A DNA stretch of 64,000 bases from Mycobacterium sp. 155 (GTDB taxonomy: Bacteria; Actinomycetota; Actinomycetes; Mycobacteriales; Mycobacteriaceae): the NCBI RefSeq assembly GCF_000373905.1, contig NZ_KB892705.1, positions 3,980,478 to 4,044,477 of the forward strand. The letters are read 5' to 3'. A program made the position numbers and the translations under genes. Shown here one piece after another: positions 31,020 through 40,410 of the stretch. Each line of letters begins with the position of its first letter. Within the stretch, counting starts at the first letter, position 1. The notes beneath the pieces were generated by a model. That model had not been told where the DNA came from. It worked only from the letters and a program-made list of their open reading frames with translations, and did not search any database.

Positions 31020-32411
31020 TTAGAAGGGTGGGGGGTCGGCAGCGTAGCGGATGCGGTTGGATCTTCGTTCGGTTTCGATCCGGTAGGCCTTTTCTTGGGC
31101 GCGGGTGCGGCGACGGGTGGGCATGGCCAACCCGCGTGCCGGGATGTCCAATCGCGGGCGCTTCGGCAGGTTGAGGTCACCGGTCGGTGCCGATAGTTGC
31201 GGGAAGAACAGTGCCCCATGGGGTTTGGTGGTGTAGGTCCGTCCGGTTGGTGAGGTCCAGATGACCGTGCCGTCGGGGAGTTGTTGGTCGTTCCAGGTGG
31301 TGTAGAAGGTCTTCATCAAATGGTGAAAACGGCACAGGGTCTTCAGGTTTGAGGCGTGGGTTGGTCCGGCGGGGTAGGGCACCGTGTGGTCGATGTCGGC
31401 GTACTCGGCCGGGGTGTCGCATCCGGGGAAGCGGCAGGTCAGATCGCGGCAACGGATGAACTCGGCCAGTGCTGGTGACGGTCGGTAGTGCGGTTCGGCA
31501 GGGGAGGCGGCTGGGTGGGTCAGGGGTCGAATCTTGGCGTGGGTGGCCATTTCCCGCACGGTGTCGGCCGGGATGGGGCCGAGTTCGGAGGCGTAGCCGG
31601 GGGTGTCGCTGGCGGCGTCGAGCGTGGCGGGTTCGGCGAGCACGTGAATGACGAACGGGCTGATCGGCCTGGCGGCGTTCTCGGTGGCGGGGCAGTCGGG
31701 TAAACCGCACATACAGGGCATGGTGGTTTGGTATTCGGATAGGGCGCCGGTCGCGTCGGCGCGGCGTTGCCGTTTGGTGCGGGGGTCGTTGGGGCACACG
31801 GTGGCGGCGAGCTGGTCGAGGCGGTGGGTCAAGGCGGCCGCATCGGAGGCACGCAGGCTGCCCCAGATTTCGGTGACGCCGTTGCAGGGGGTGTCCATCT
31901 CGAGGTGACGGTCTTCGGCGGCGCTGCGGGCCACCCGCACGGCATCGGGATCGTGGGTGATGACCAGCCAGTCGAGGAGTTCGGCGATCTTCTTGTCGGA
32001 TAGGTGGTTCCAGCCGGGCGCGCGGCCGGCCAGTTCGGTGTCGACGGTGCCGAGGATGTCGGGGTCGGTGATCAGCCCGGTGCGGTAGTCGATGATGGCA
32101 AACACTCGGAAGTCCAGATCGCCGGCAACAAAGACTTGGGCGAGTTGGGGCAGACGGTCGACGAGGGTCTTGCCGTAATTCATCTTGGTCAGGGCGCGGG
32201 CGCGGCTGATGCCCAGTTCGGCGGCCACCTCGGCGGCGACGACATCTAAGTCGTCGACGCACCAGAAGTCGTGTTTATCAGCCTCTTCGTCCATGCGCTG
32301 AATGGCGTAGGTGCCGATCGCGATGAGCTGTTCGGCTATCCCTGAACGCTCGGTGCGCTGGGCGCGGACGGCGGTGCCGAGGAGCTCCGACAATGCCATA
32401 GATTCGAACAT
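31020..32411 (-). CDS. 13E12 repeat / DUF222 protein with HNH domain
   Basis: A 463-residue member of the mycobacterial 13E12 repeat family. It has an N-terminal helical DUF222 region (about residues 1-330) with the motif ISRARALTKMNYGKTL, and a C-terminal HNH nuclease-like region (CRFPGCDTP, DIDHTVPYPAGPTHASNL, CRFHHLMKT). A basic tail follows (RRRTRAQEK). The biological role is unknown, though several relatives are DNA-damage inducible. The ATG at 32411 lies seven bases after a TACTAT -10 element and inside a LexA-type palindrome, arguing for a leaderless SOS-controlled transcript. An upstream in-frame start would lie in the promoter. Confidence 0.88.
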   Translation of the reverse strand: MFESMALSELLGTAVRAQRTERSGIAEQLIAIGTYAIQRMDEEADKHDFWCVDDLDVVAAEVAAELGISRARALTKMNYGKTLVDRLPQLAQVFVAGDLDFRVFAIIDYRTGLITDPDILGTVDTELAGRAPGWNHLSDKKIAELLDWLVITHDPDAVRVARSAAEDRHLEMDTPCNGVTEIWGSLRASDAAALTHRLDQLAATVCPNDPRTKRQRRADATGALSEYQTTMPCMCGLPDCPATENAARPISPFVIHVLAEPATLDAASDTPGYASELGPIPADTVREMATHAKIRPLTHPAASPAEPHYRPSPALAEFIRCRDLTCRFPGCDTPAEYADIDHTVPYPAGPTHASNLKTLCRFHHLMKTFYTTWNDQQLPDGTVIWTSPTGRTYTTKPHGALFFPQLSAPTGDLNLPKRPRLDIPARGLAMPTRRRTRAQEKAYRIETERRSNRIRYAADPPPF

Positions 32412-32448
32412 ATGTTCTATAGTACCCGTGCTCACCACTCTCTGTCCA
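32404..32448 (-). promoter_or_regulatory. Promoter with overlapping LexA (SOS) box
   Basis: On the plus strand TCGAACATATGTTCTA (32404-32419) matches the mycobacterial LexA consensus TCGAAC-N4-GTTCGA at 11 of 12 fixed positions. On the minus strand a -35 TGGACA (32448-32443), an 18-base spacer and a -10 TACTAT (32424-32419) lead to the ATG at 32411. LexA binding would cover the transcription start and start codon of the 13E12 gene. Confidence 0.85.
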
Positions 32449-32503
32449 GCAAATATCCTCGGGAGCAGCGCGCGCTGGCCCGGCTGTCGATTAGGGTTCG
32501 GGT

Positions 32504-32917
32504 ATGGCGCCCGAGTATCCGGTGTCGATCCTCGGTGAAGACGAAAGCTGGCACCTGCTGGCCAGCGTGGCGCTCGGTCGCCTCGTCACGACGATCGGCA
32601 CCAGAATCGAAATCTTCCCTGTCAACTTCGTCGTGCAGCGGCACACTGTGCTGTTCCGCACGGCCGAGGGCACCAAGCTGATCACCTCCATACTCAGCGA
32701 CCGGGTGGTGTTCGAGGTTGACGACCACAACCTGATGAACGGCTGGAGCGTGATCGTGCGCGGTGCCGCCGAACTGTTGGAGACCCCGGAGGACATCGCC
32801 GCGGCCGAGCGGGCGCAGCTACTGCCCTGGACGGCGACCGTGAAACGTCGCTACGTGCGGATCACGCCTCACGAGATCTCCGGGCGTTACTTCGAGTTCG
32901 GCACTCAGCCCGACTGA
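32504..32917 (+). CDS. Pyridoxamine 5'-phosphate oxidase-like flavin-binding protein
   Basis: A 137-residue split-barrel protein of the PNPOx-like family, which usually binds FMN, F420 or haem. Visible features are LASVALGRLVTTIGTRIEIFPVN (substituting for the common GRLA...G.P...P..., with strand-rich VLFRTAEGTKL) and VIVRGAAELLE. The substrate is unknown. The start ATG follows TAGGGT by six bases, so it may be leaderless. It converges on wzm, with only four bases between the stops. Confidence 0.85.
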   Translation: MAPEYPVSILGEDESWHLLASVALGRLVTTIGTRIEIFPVNFVVQRHTVLFRTAEGTKLITSILSDRVVFEVDDHNLMNGWSVIVRGAAELLETPEDIAAAERAQLLPWTATVKRRYVRITPHEISGRYFEFGTQPD

Positions 32918-32921
32918 CCCG

Positions 32922-33752
32922 TCACACCCAGTACGGCACCCGCGCGCGGTACTGGCGCATCGCGACGGCCGCGAAGCCCCAGCCGATCACCGTGAGGGCA
33001 AGAACCACCACCCAGTGCCGCACCTCCTGGTCAGCGCCCAGCAACGGGGCCCGCACGATGTCGAGATAGTGCAGCAGGGGGTTCAATTCGACGATCTTGG
33101 CCCACGATCCGGCGCCCTGCTGCCGCAGCGTGGATTCGTTCCAGATGATCGGCGTCATGAAGAACAGCAGCTGCACCACCGAGCCCAGCAGCGGGCCGAT
33201 GTCGCGGTAGCGGGTGGCCAGGATGCCGAAGCACAGCGACACCCACACACAGTTGAGCATGATGAGGCCCAGAGCCGGGATGGCCGCCAGATCAACCCAT
33301 TTCCACGGCTTGGGAAAGACGATCGCGATCACCACGAAGATGACGATGTTGTGGGCGAACAGGATCATCTGCCGCCACACCAGCCGATAGACGTGAACCG
33401 ACAGCGGTGTCGGCAACTGTTTTATCAGCCCCTCGTTGGCGATGAACACCTCGGAGCCTTCGAGAATGGACGCGTTGATCAGGTTCCAGAGGATCAGCCC
33501 GAGTGTGACGTAGGGCAGGTGCTCCTCGAGCGGCAGCTTGAACAGCTTCGAGTACAGCAGGCCCATCGCCACTGCCGTGGTACCGGTGGCGATCGTGATC
33601 CAGAACGGTCCGAGCACGCTGCGGCGGTACCGCTGCTTGATGTCCTGCCAGCCCAGATGAAGCCACAGCTCGCGTTTGCCGAACCCCTCGGTCAGATCGG
33701 CCCAGGCCCGGCTCATGGTCTTGGACTGCGCCGCCGCATCGGTGAACGTCAT
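32922..33752 (-). CDS. wzm: Wzm, ABC-2 type polysaccharide export permease
   Basis: A 276-residue ABC-2 permease with about six membrane helices and the O-antigen exporter start LHLGWQDIKQRYRRSVLGPFW. Together with Wzt it is thought to export lipid-linked galactan precursor across the plasma membrane for arabinogalactan synthesis. The ATG overlaps the glfT1 stop by four bases. It is the last gene of the Rv3779-like/bpa/wzt/glfT1/wzm run. Confidence 0.93.
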   Translation of the reverse strand: MTFTDAAAQSKTMSRAWADLTEGFGKRELWLHLGWQDIKQRYRRSVLGPFWITIATGTTAVAMGLLYSKLFKLPLEEHLPYVTLGLILWNLINASILEGSEVFIANEGLIKQLPTPLSVHVYRLVWRQMILFAHNIVIFVVIAIVFPKPWKWVDLAAIPALGLIMLNCVWVSLCFGILATRYRDIGPLLGSVVQLLFFMTPIIWNESTLRQQGAGSWAKIVELNPLLHYLDIVRAPLLGADQEVRHWVVVLALTVIGWGFAAVAMRQYRARVPYWV

Positions 33753-34723
33753 CGCCTATCTTTCCCGTCGCTTCGCTCGCCCCGAGGTTTTTTCCCGTCG
33801 CTTCGCTCACCCCGAAGGTCCATCCCGAACCTTTCGCGTCTACCCAAGCGCCGCAGGCGAATCCACTCGCGCAGCCCCGCGGGGTCGCGGCGGGACACCA
33901 GAAAGTACCAGCCGAACCGCAACCACTCCTGCGGAAGCAGTTTGCGCAGTCCCGGCTGGGAGAGCAGATAGCCGCGGTTGCGGTAGGTGAAAAACCGCTT
34001 GGTCTGGTCATCGGGGTACTGGGTGTGCATCCGTCCGCCCAGGATCGGTTTGAACTCGTCGGTGCCGCACGGGTGCAGGTACTTTGCGGTCAGACAGGTT
34101 CCGAATGGCAGCCCGGAGCGCACCAATCGGCGGTGCAGTTCGACCTCGTCGCCGCGGACGAACAGGCGCAGATCCGGAACGCCGACGGCCTCCACGGTGG
34201 CGGCCCGGAACAGGGCTCCGTTGAACAACGACGTGATGCCCGGCAGCAGATCTCCGGAAACGGTTGAGTCCTCGGTCTGCAGTTCTGACACCAGCCGGCG
34301 CCACACCAGACCGCGGCGCAGCGGGAAGGCCAGTCGGTCGGGATCGTCGAGGTTGCACACCATCGGTGAGACCTCAGCCAGGCAGTGCTGCTCGGCGCAC
34401 GCCAGCAGGGTGGCCAGCACGGTGGAGTCGGCCGGGCGGCCGTCGTCGTCGGCCAGCCAGATCCAATCGGATCCCAGAGCCAGCGCGTGCAGCATGCCGA
34501 GTGCGAAACCGCCCGCACCGCCCAGGTTCCGGCGAGACCCGAGATAGGTCGAAGGCACCGGCTGCCCCGTCACCAGCTCTCGCACCGCGGGATCGTCGTC
34601 GTTGTCGACGACGATCAGATGATCCGGGCGACGTCGTTGGCCGACCACGGCATCCAGAGACTTCGCCAGCAGTTCGCGGCGCCGATGGGTGACCACCACC
34701 GCGCAGACTGTGTCAGGCTCCAC
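33749..34723 (-). CDS. glfT1: GlfT1, galactofuranosyltransferase 1
   Basis: A 324-residue family 2 glycosyltransferase that adds the first galactofuranose residues to the decaprenyl-linked rhamnose unit. The GT-A motifs are AVVVTHRRRELLAKSLDAV at the N-terminus, VVDNDDDPAVREL near residue 40, WLADDDGRPA holding the DxD, and the acceptor-side GDEVELHRRL. The start is a GTG at 34723, overlapping the wzt stop by 11 bases. The C-terminus ends with an in-frame duplicated GERSDGK segment. That makes it about 20 residues longer than the 304 I recall for M. tuberculosis; the extra residues come from a tandem short repeat. Confidence 0.93.
   Translation of the reverse strand: MEPDTVCAVVVTHRRRELLAKSLDAVVGQRRRPDHLIVVDNDDDPAVRELVTGQPVPSTYLGSRRNLGGAGGFALGMLHALALGSDWIWLADDDGRPADSTVLATLLACAEQHCLAEVSPMVCNLDDPDRLAFPLRRGLVWRRLVSELQTEDSTVSGDLLPGITSLFNGALFRAATVEAVGVPDLRLFVRGDEVELHRRLVRSGLPFGTCLTAKYLHPCGTDEFKPILGGRMHTQYPDDQTKRFFTYRNRGYLLSQPGLRKLLPQEWLRFGWYFLVSRRDPAGLREWIRLRRLGRRERFGMDLRGERSDGKKPRGERSDGKDRR
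33761..33818 (-). repeat. Tandem family C repeat at the 3' end of glfT1
   Basis: Two copies beginning TTTCCCGTCGCTTCGCTC at 33761 and 33791 (period 30, divisible by three) cover the last codons of glfT1. In the coding direction each gives GERSDGK. A diverged copy occurs inside pks13 at 6131-6170. Confidence 0.9.
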
Positions 34724-35510
34724 GCGCGGTTTCCTCCAGCACCTCACGGACAGTGCGCGCGGCGTCGTCGCCCTCGTAGGCGCGGACGACCTCTTCGATG
34801 CCGCCGGCCATTTTGATCGTGCCGTGGTCGATCCACATAGCGGTCTTGCACAACCTGGCCAGGAACTCGTTGGAATGGCTTGCGAACACCAGGATTCCGG
34901 ACCGCTCGACCAGACCCTGCAGCCGAGACTGTGCCTTCTTGAGGAAGTCGGCGTCGACCGCGCCGATGCCCTCGTCGAGCAGCAGGATCTCCGGATCGAT
35001 GCTGGTGACCACGCCCATCGCGAGCCGTACTCGCATGCCGGTCGAGTATGTGCGCAGTGGCATCGACAGGTATTCGCCCAGCTCGGTGAACTCGGCGATC
35101 TCGTCGACCTTGGCCAGCATTTGCTTACGGGTCTGTCCGAGGAACAGCCCGCGGATGATGATGTTCTCGTACCCCGAGATCTCCGGGTCCATGCCGACGC
35201 CGAGGTCGAAGACCGGTGCCACCCGGCCGCGAACCGTGGCCGAACCACGGGTCGGCTCGTAGATACCCGAAAGCAGGCGCAGCAGCGTGGATTTCCCGGC
35301 GCCGTTGTGGCCGACCAGGCCCACCCGGTCACCCATCTCCAGCGACATCGTGATGTCGCGCAGCGCTTCGATGACGACGACGTTGGACTGGTTGCGCCCG
35401 ATGGCACCGCCGGCTCTGCCGAGGAACGCCTTCTTCAGCGAGCGGGTCTTGGCGTCGAAGATCGGGAACTCGACCCACGCGTCACGCGTGGAAATATGCG
35501 GATCGGACAA
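34713..35510 (-). CDS. wzt: Wzt, ABC transporter ATPase for galactan export
   Basis: A 265-residue ATPase with Walker A GHNGAGKST (near residue 67), the signature region YSTGMRVRLAMGV, Walker B PEILLLDEGIGAVD and the switch histidine in FASHSNEF. It belongs to the TagH/Wzt-type polysaccharide exporter subfamily and lacks a C-terminal carbohydrate-binding domain. Its partner is Wzm, with glfT1 between the two genes. It begins eight bases after the bpa stop and overlaps glfT1 by 11 bases. Confidence 0.93.
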   Translation of the reverse strand: MSDPHISTRDAWVEFPIFDAKTRSLKKAFLGRAGGAIGRNQSNVVVIEALRDITMSLEMGDRVGLVGHNGAGKSTLLRLLSGIYEPTRGSATVRGRVAPVFDLGVGMDPEISGYENIIIRGLFLGQTRKQMLAKVDEIAEFTELGEYLSMPLRTYSTGMRVRLAMGVVTSIDPEILLLDEGIGAVDADFLKKAQSRLQGLVERSGILVFASHSNEFLARLCKTAMWIDHGTIKMAGGIEEVVRAYEGDDAARTVREVLEETARGA

Positions 35511-35518
35511 CGGCGGAC

Positions 35519-36040
35519 CTACAGGTACTGCCCGGTGCCCGGGTGCGCGGACCCGCCACGCTGGCCGCCTGACCCGCCCGCACCCGGGGGCAGTGCGCCC
35601 TGGCGCATCTGTTCGAGCTGGGCACGCGCGGCCATCTGCTGCGCGAACAAAGCCGTCTGGATGCCGTGGAAGAGTCCCTCCAACCAGCCGACCAACTGGG
35701 CCTGGGCGATACGCAGCTCGGCGTCCGATGGGATGGAGTCCTCGCTGAACGGCAGCGTCAGCCGCTCCAGCTCCTCGCGCAGCTCGGGTGCCAGCCCGTC
35801 CTCCAGCTCGGAAATGCTGGTCCGGTGGATGTCGCGCAGCCGGTTACGGCTGGCGTCGTCAAGCGGAGCTGCCCGCACCTCTTCGAGCAGCTGCTTGATC
35901 ATCGTGCCGATCCGCATCACCTTGGCCGGCTGCTCGACGAGGTCGGTCAGCGATTTGCCGTCGGCGTCGGCGTCAGCATCCGGATCGCCGGCGTTGCCGG
36001 CCAGGATCTCGATGTTGTCGTCGTCGGGGTTGATGGTCAT
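35519..36040 (-). CDS. bpa: Bpa/PafE, ATP-independent proteasome activator
   Basis: A 173-residue helical protein. The central region (about residues 30-140) forms the predicted helical bundle that assembles into a dodecameric ring. The N-terminus is acidic (DPDADADADG) and the C-terminus is flexible and Gly-rich, ending in GQYL. That ending is the signature tail which docks into the 20S proteasome and opens its gate in mycobacteria. The gene overlaps the upstream membrane-protein gene by four bases (ATGA) and precedes wzt by eight bases, the conserved Rv3780-Rv3781 order. Confidence 0.95.
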   Translation of the reverse strand: MTINPDDDNIEILAGNAGDPDADADADGKSLTDLVEQPAKVMRIGTMIKQLLEEVRAAPLDDASRNRLRDIHRTSISELEDGLAPELREELERLTLPFSEDSIPSDAELRIAQAQLVGWLEGLFHGIQTALFAQQMAARAQLEQMRQGALPPGAGGSGGQRGGSAHPGTGQYL

Positions 36041-37995
36041 GACCTTCCCGTCGTCTGTTGGTCTCCGCGCCAGCGGTAGATGCGGTCTTTACCGTCGTCG
36101 TAGATCTTCTCCCACGACTTCGACTTGTCTAGCGACACTAGCCCGTCCGGCATGGTGAACCCGCGCACCACCGGAGTGCTGGTCAATACGTACTTGATGT
36201 TGAGGGCCTTGACAGCCGCGGCAACGCGAGGATCGGTGTCAGCATCGTCGGCGTATGCCCAGAAAATGAACCGGTTGTACCCAGGGCCCTGCTGCACGGG
36301 GTAGTCGTAGTGGGTCCACAGCGGGTGCAGCCCGGCGATCGCGTACATCCACGCCGTGCCGTCGGTGTTGGCGTCGCCGATCACCGTGGTGTGCGCGTCG
36401 GGTAAACCGGCCAGGTAGGCGAACGCGCGCAGTTTGTGGTCGTCCACCATCACCGAGTCGTATTTGTCGCCGAACAGGAACCGGTGCCGCGGGAAGTAGT
36501 GCCAGGCCAGGCCCACCGAGACGGCGACCAGCACGACAGCAGCGGTGGCCCGGATCAGCGTTTGCCGCTGCGTCACGCGGCCCAGCAGCACCGTCAGGCC
36601 CAGCACCAGGGTGCACAGCCCGATTGCCGCCATCGGCGCGTAGAGCATGGTGACCACCGCGGACAGCCGGCGCGGGTCGCTGTAGAACAGGTCGCTGAAC
36701 TTGCCGATGACGGTGCCTACCGGACCGCCGAACGGCGCGCCGGAATGCACGATCGACACGATCATCAGTGCCCAGATCGCCAACGGCCACCAGATTTTCC
36801 TGATCAACATGACCAGGGCACCGATGGCGGCGAGCGCGATCAGGACATTTTGGATCGGGTAGTCGTTGAGGTGGCGCGTGTGCTGCACCACGGCCGCGAA
36901 CAGGGAGCGTTTGCGGCCCAGATGATTGACGAACGCGTGCCCGGCGATGATGTCGGCCTGGTCGGCGACGGTGAGGAACTGCGGCAACATGATCAGCAGG
37001 GTGGGTATCCCGACGATGAGCAGTGCCACGAAATCGGGTAGCCGGCCCCGCACCGGGTGCGGCAGGCAGTCCAACAGCCACCACGCACTGACCAGCAGCA
37101 CGGCCACGACACCGCCCGTGATGTGTACCGAGAAGACCCCGACGAGCGCCAGGATCGCCAGCGGTATGCGATCCCGGTGCCGCAGGGTCGAGGCGACCAG
37201 GACGAAGGCCGGCACCGCCAGGCCGTAGGCGACCAGGTTCGGGACAGCCGCGACATCGAACTCGACGTAGGGCACCGCTGTGAACGATGCCGACAACGCA
37301 GCCGCCGTCGCGGATACCACCGCCGTACGCCACTGGCAGGTGAGCGGGCGCACGATCTTCCAGGTCAGCATCGCGGCGCTGAGCGGGAACAGCCACACCG
37401 ACGCGGCGACCGTGCTCACGGTATAAGCGGTGGTCGCCGCGGCCCCGGTCACCTGGCTGTACACCGCGGCCAGGGCGTGGAAAGCCGACGGGTAATACAA
37501 CACATCGTGGGTCTCAACATTGCGCAGCTCACCCATGTGCGTAGGGGAGGCCTGCCCGGTGTCGAGGATGAACCGCACGGTGTTGGCGTGCCACACCGAG
37601 TCCCACGTGCTCGGCGCGGACTGCCAGTGCACCACCCCCGCCGCAGCCGCCCACATGATCAGCAGGGCACCCAGCACGACGCCCGCGCCAACGATCAGAG
37701 CCGGCCCCGTCGAGGGCGCCAACTGCTCGGTGTCGCGGTCCCGAAACCGCCCCAGCACCATCCGCAACCCCGCTGCAGCCGCAGCGGTGATGGCCACAGC
37801 AAACAGTGCCGACCACTCGTTCCATGGCACCCCAATGGCGCCGAACGGGACGATGAACAGCGCAACGATGCCGTAGGTCAGGGCCGGGCCCACAGCCACG
37901 GCTACCGGCAGGCTGAGGCCGCCGGCTCGTGCGGTCAACGACCCGGGGATCACTAGCAACAACAGTGCAACTAGCACCCCGAACCCGAAGCCCAC
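36037..37995 (-). CDS. Polytopic membrane protein, Rv3779-like
   Basis: A 652-residue, Ala/Leu-rich membrane protein with a first helix at residues 3-22 and about ten or more further helices. A soluble C-terminal part (about 530-652) contains [16 protein letters not shown]. The M. tuberculosis counterpart Rv3779 has been proposed to be a polyprenyl-phospho-mannose synthase or GT-C-like glycosyltransferase; its exact role is uncertain. It starts with a GTG at 37995 and leads the operon that ends with wzm. Confidence 0.82.
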   Translation of the reverse strand: MGFGFGVLVALLLLVIPGSLTARAGGLSLPVAVAVGPALTYGIVALFIVPFGAIGVPWNEWSALFAVAITAAAAAGLRMVLGRFRDRDTEQLAPSTGPALIVGAGVVLGALLIMWAAAAGVVHWQSAPSTWDSVWHANTVRFILDTGQASPTHMGELRNVETHDVLYYPSAFHALAAVYSQVTGAAATTAYTVSTVAASVWLFPLSAAMLTWKIVRPLTCQWRTAVVSATAAALSASFTAVPYVEFDVAAVPNLVAYGLAVPAFVLVASTLRHRDRIPLAILALVGVFSVHITGGVVAVLLVSAWWLLDCLPHPVRGRLPDFVALLIVGIPTLLIMLPQFLTVADQADIIAGHAFVNHLGRKRSLFAAVVQHTRHLNDYPIQNVLIALAAIGALVMLIRKIWWPLAIWALMIVSIVHSGAPFGGPVGTVIGKFSDLFYSDPRRLSAVVTMLYAPMAAIGLCTLVLGLTVLLGRVTQRQTLIRATAAVVLVAVSVGLAWHYFPRHRFLFGDKYDSVMVDDHKLRAFAYLAGLPDAHTTVIGDANTDGTAWMYAIAGLHPLWTHYDYPVQQGPGYNRFIFWAYADDADTDPRVAAAVKALNIKYVLTSTPVVRGFTMPDGLVSLDKSKSWEKIYDDGKDRIYRWRGDQQTTGRS

Positions 37996-38119
37996 TGGAC
38001 TAGTATGGCTGCCCAGGGCGACTCGGTCCTGCGCGGCCTACGTGGCCGAAACACGCGGTCGGGCGCCCACCTCGATTGTCTCGGTTTGTCATATTTGCGA
38101 ACGCTCTAAGGTGGCTGGC

Positions 38120-39316
38120 ATGGCTTACGACGTCGCCCGGGTGCGTGGTCTGCATCCCTCCTTGGGCGACGGGTGGGTGCACTTCGACACCCAGAACGGC
38201 ATGTTGGTTCCCGACGCAGTCGCGACGACAGTCTCGACGGCGTTCCGTGGCTCCATGCCGACGACGGTCGGTCCCCACCCGTCTGCCCGCCGCAGCGCTG
38301 CCGTGCTCACCGCGGCCCGCCAGGCGGTCGCTGATCTGGTCAACGGGGATCCCCGCGGTGTGGTGCTCGGGCCCGACCGTGCGCACCTGCTGACGGCGCT
38401 GGCCGAGGCCTCCTCGGCCCGGGTCGGTCTGGGCTACGAAGTGGTGGTGACGCGCCTGGACGACGAGGCCAACATCGCTCCGTGGCTGCGGGCGGCGAAT
38501 CGTTATGGCGCCAAGGTGAAGTGGGCCGAGGTCGATATCGAGACCGGCGAGCTGCCGTCCTGGCAGTGGGAAGGGCTGATCGAGAAGCCCACCCGGCTGG
38601 TGGCGATCGCGTCGGCGTCGTCGGCCGTGGGAACTGTCACCGACCTGGGGGAAGTGACCAAACTGACCCACGAGGTCGGAGGCCTTGTGGTGGTCGACCA
38701 CTCGGCTGCCGCGCCGTACCGGTTGTTCGATCTCGACGAGGTCGACGCGGACGTCGTCGCACTGAACGCCGTCGTGTGGGGCGGCCCTCCCATCGGCGCC
38801 CTGGTGTTCCGGGATCCGTCGATCATCGACTCGTTCGGTGCGGTGTCGCTGAACCCGGACGCCAGCGGACCGGAGCGTCTCGAGATGGGCGTGCATCAGT
38901 ACGGTCTGTTGGCCGGTGTGGTGGCCAGCGTCGAATACCTGTCCAACCTCGACGAGGCGGCGACGGGCACGCGGCGCGAAAGGCTTGCGGTTTCAATGCA
39001 ATCCGCAGCGTCGTACCTGAGCCGGCTGTTCGACTACCTACTGTCCTCGCTGCGCTCGTTGCCGCTGGTGATGGTGATCGGCCACCCTGAGGCGCACATT
39101 CCGGTGCTGAGCTTCGCGGTGCGCGACGTGCCGGCCGAACGGGTGGTGCAGCGGCTGGCCGACAACGGCATCCTGGCGGTCTCCAACACCAGCTCGCGAC
39201 TGCTCGACGTGATCGGGGTCGACGACATCGGCGGCGCGGTGACAGTGGGGCTGGCGCACTACTCGACCATCGCCGAGGTCGATCAGCTGGTGCGTGCCCT
39301 GGCGTCGCTGGGCTAA
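38120..39316 (+). CDS. Class V aminotransferase-like protein lacking the PLP lysine (Rv3778c-like)
   Basis: A 398-residue protein with the fold-type I layout of cysteine desulfurases (SufS/IscS, EgtE). The aspartate that contacts the PLP ring is seen in [11 protein letters not shown]. Some 26 residues later, where SufS-type enzymes have SGHK with the Schiff-base lysine, this protein reads [15 protein letters not shown], with no lysine. It may therefore bind PLP differently, do other chemistry or act non-catalytically. The ATG at 38120 has AAGGTGG five bases upstream. Length and neighbours match Rv3778c as I recall it. Confidence 0.8.
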   Translation: MAYDVARVRGLHPSLGDGWVHFDTQNGMLVPDAVATTVSTAFRGSMPTTVGPHPSARRSAAVLTAARQAVADLVNGDPRGVVLGPDRAHLLTALAEASSARVGLGYEVVVTRLDDEANIAPWLRAANRYGAKVKWAEVDIETGELPSWQWEGLIEKPTRLVAIASASSAVGTVTDLGEVTKLTHEVGGLVVVDHSAAAPYRLFDLDEVDADVVALNAVVWGGPPIGALVFRDPSIIDSFGAVSLNPDASGPERLEMGVHQYGLLAGVVASVEYLSNLDEAATGTRRERLAVSMQSAASYLSRLFDYLLSSLRSLPLVMVIGHPEAHIPVLSFAVRDVPAERVVQRLADNGILAVSNTSSRLLDVIGVDDIGGAVTVGLAHYSTIAEVDQLVRALASLG

Positions 39317-39318
39317 TT

Positions 39319-39363
39319 TGTGCTCCTCGCGTGCGCGGGCTGATCTGTGCTCCTCGCGTGCGC
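39319..39363 (+). repeat. Two family B repeat cores in tandem, 27-bp period
   Basis: TGTGCTCCTCGCGTGCGC occurs at 39319-39336 and 39346-39363 with nearly identical spacers. The same core and period occur inside aftA. The copies fill the 58-bp gap between two convergent genes. Confidence 0.93.
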
Positions 39364-39374
39364 AGGCTAGTTTC

Positions 39375-40343
39375 CTACACCCGCAACAGCACTTTCCCGG
39401 CTACTTCGCCGGAAGCCAGCAGCCGGTGGGCGCGCTGCGCCTGTTCAATAGGCAGCTCCGCGCCGATGACCGGGCGCACCCGCCCGTCGGCGACCATCGG
39501 CCACACGTTGTCGACGACGGCCGCGACGATCTCAGCCTTACCGCCCGGGCCGTCGACCGGCCTGGGCCGCAGGGATGTGCCGATCACGCCGGCTCGCTTG
39601 CCGATGAGCTTCCCGATGTTCAGCTCGGCCTTGACGCCACCCTGCATGCCGATGATGGTGATGCGCCCACCGGTGGCCAGCGCATCGACGTTGCGGTCCA
39701 GGTAGACCGCGCCCATGATGTCGAGGATCACGTCGGCACCGCCCTCGGCTTGCACAACCGCCACGAAATCCTCGTCGCGGTAGTTGATGGTGATATCGGC
39801 GCCGAGGCTGCGGCACAGAGCCAGCTTTTCGGCTGATCCGGCGGTCACCGCGACCCTCGCGCCGAGCGCGTGGGCAACCTGGATGGCGTGGGTGCCGATG
39901 CCACTGGCGCCGCCGTGCAGGAGGACGAGCTGTCCCGTCGTCAGGCCCGCTGTCATCACCAGGTTCGACCACACAGTGCATGCCACCTCGGGCAGAGCTG
40001 CCGCCTCGTCCAGGCCGGCGCCGTCGGGGACGGGCATCACCTGCGCAGCGGGCGCCGCGACGTATTCGGCGTACCCGCCACCGGCCAGCAGGGCGCACAC
40101 TGGCTGGTCGACAACCCACCCGGTCACGCCGTCGCCAAGCCCGGCGATCACACCGGAAACTTCCAGCCCGATGATTTCGCTCGCCCCCGGTGGCGGCGGG
40201 TATTTACCCGCAGCCTGTAGCAAGTCCGCACGATTGACTCCCGCGACACTGACGCGGATCAGAACCTCGCCGTTTCCCGGCGCGATGTCGGCAACGTCTT
40301 CCCAGGTCAGAGAACCGTCCGCGGCAGCGACAATTGCGCGCAT
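39375..40343 (-). CDS. NAD(P)H:quinone oxidoreductase, zinc-free MDR family
   Basis: A 322-residue medium-chain dehydrogenase/reductase of the PIG3/QOR type. The N-terminal catalytic domain (VSVAGVNRADLLQAAGKYPPP) lacks the catalytic zinc cysteines. A Rossmann domain follows with LLHGGASGIGTHAIQVAHALG (near residue 141) and SLGADITINYRDEDF. It probably reduces small quinones or reactive carbonyls with NADPH. The position next to the Rv3778c-like gene matches Rv3777 of M. tuberculosis. It is divergent from the MarR gene. Confidence 0.88.
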   Translation of the reverse strand: MRAIVAAADGSLTWEDVADIAPGNGEVLIRVSVAGVNRADLLQAAGKYPPPPGASEIIGLEVSGVIAGLGDGVTGWVVDQPVCALLAGGGYAEYVAAPAAQVMPVPDGAGLDEAAALPEVACTVWSNLVMTAGLTTGQLVLLHGGASGIGTHAIQVAHALGARVAVTAGSAEKLALCRSLGADITINYRDEDFVAVVQAEGGADVILDIMGAVYLDRNVDALATGGRITIIGMQGGVKAELNIGKLIGKRAGVIGTSLRPRPVDGPGGKAEIVAAVVDNVWPMVADGRVRPVIGAELPIEQAQRAHRLLASGEVAGKVLLRV

Positions 40344-40410
40344 TTATTGAACGCTACAACGATTGGATTTCGGGCACCCAGCAATACTGACGTCCCTTAC
40401 GATTGCGGCC

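Noticed and set aside
34724..35407. An N-terminal extension of glfT1 by about 228 residues
   Set aside because: It is wzt read in another frame. The glycosyltransferase domain begins right after the GTG at 34723.
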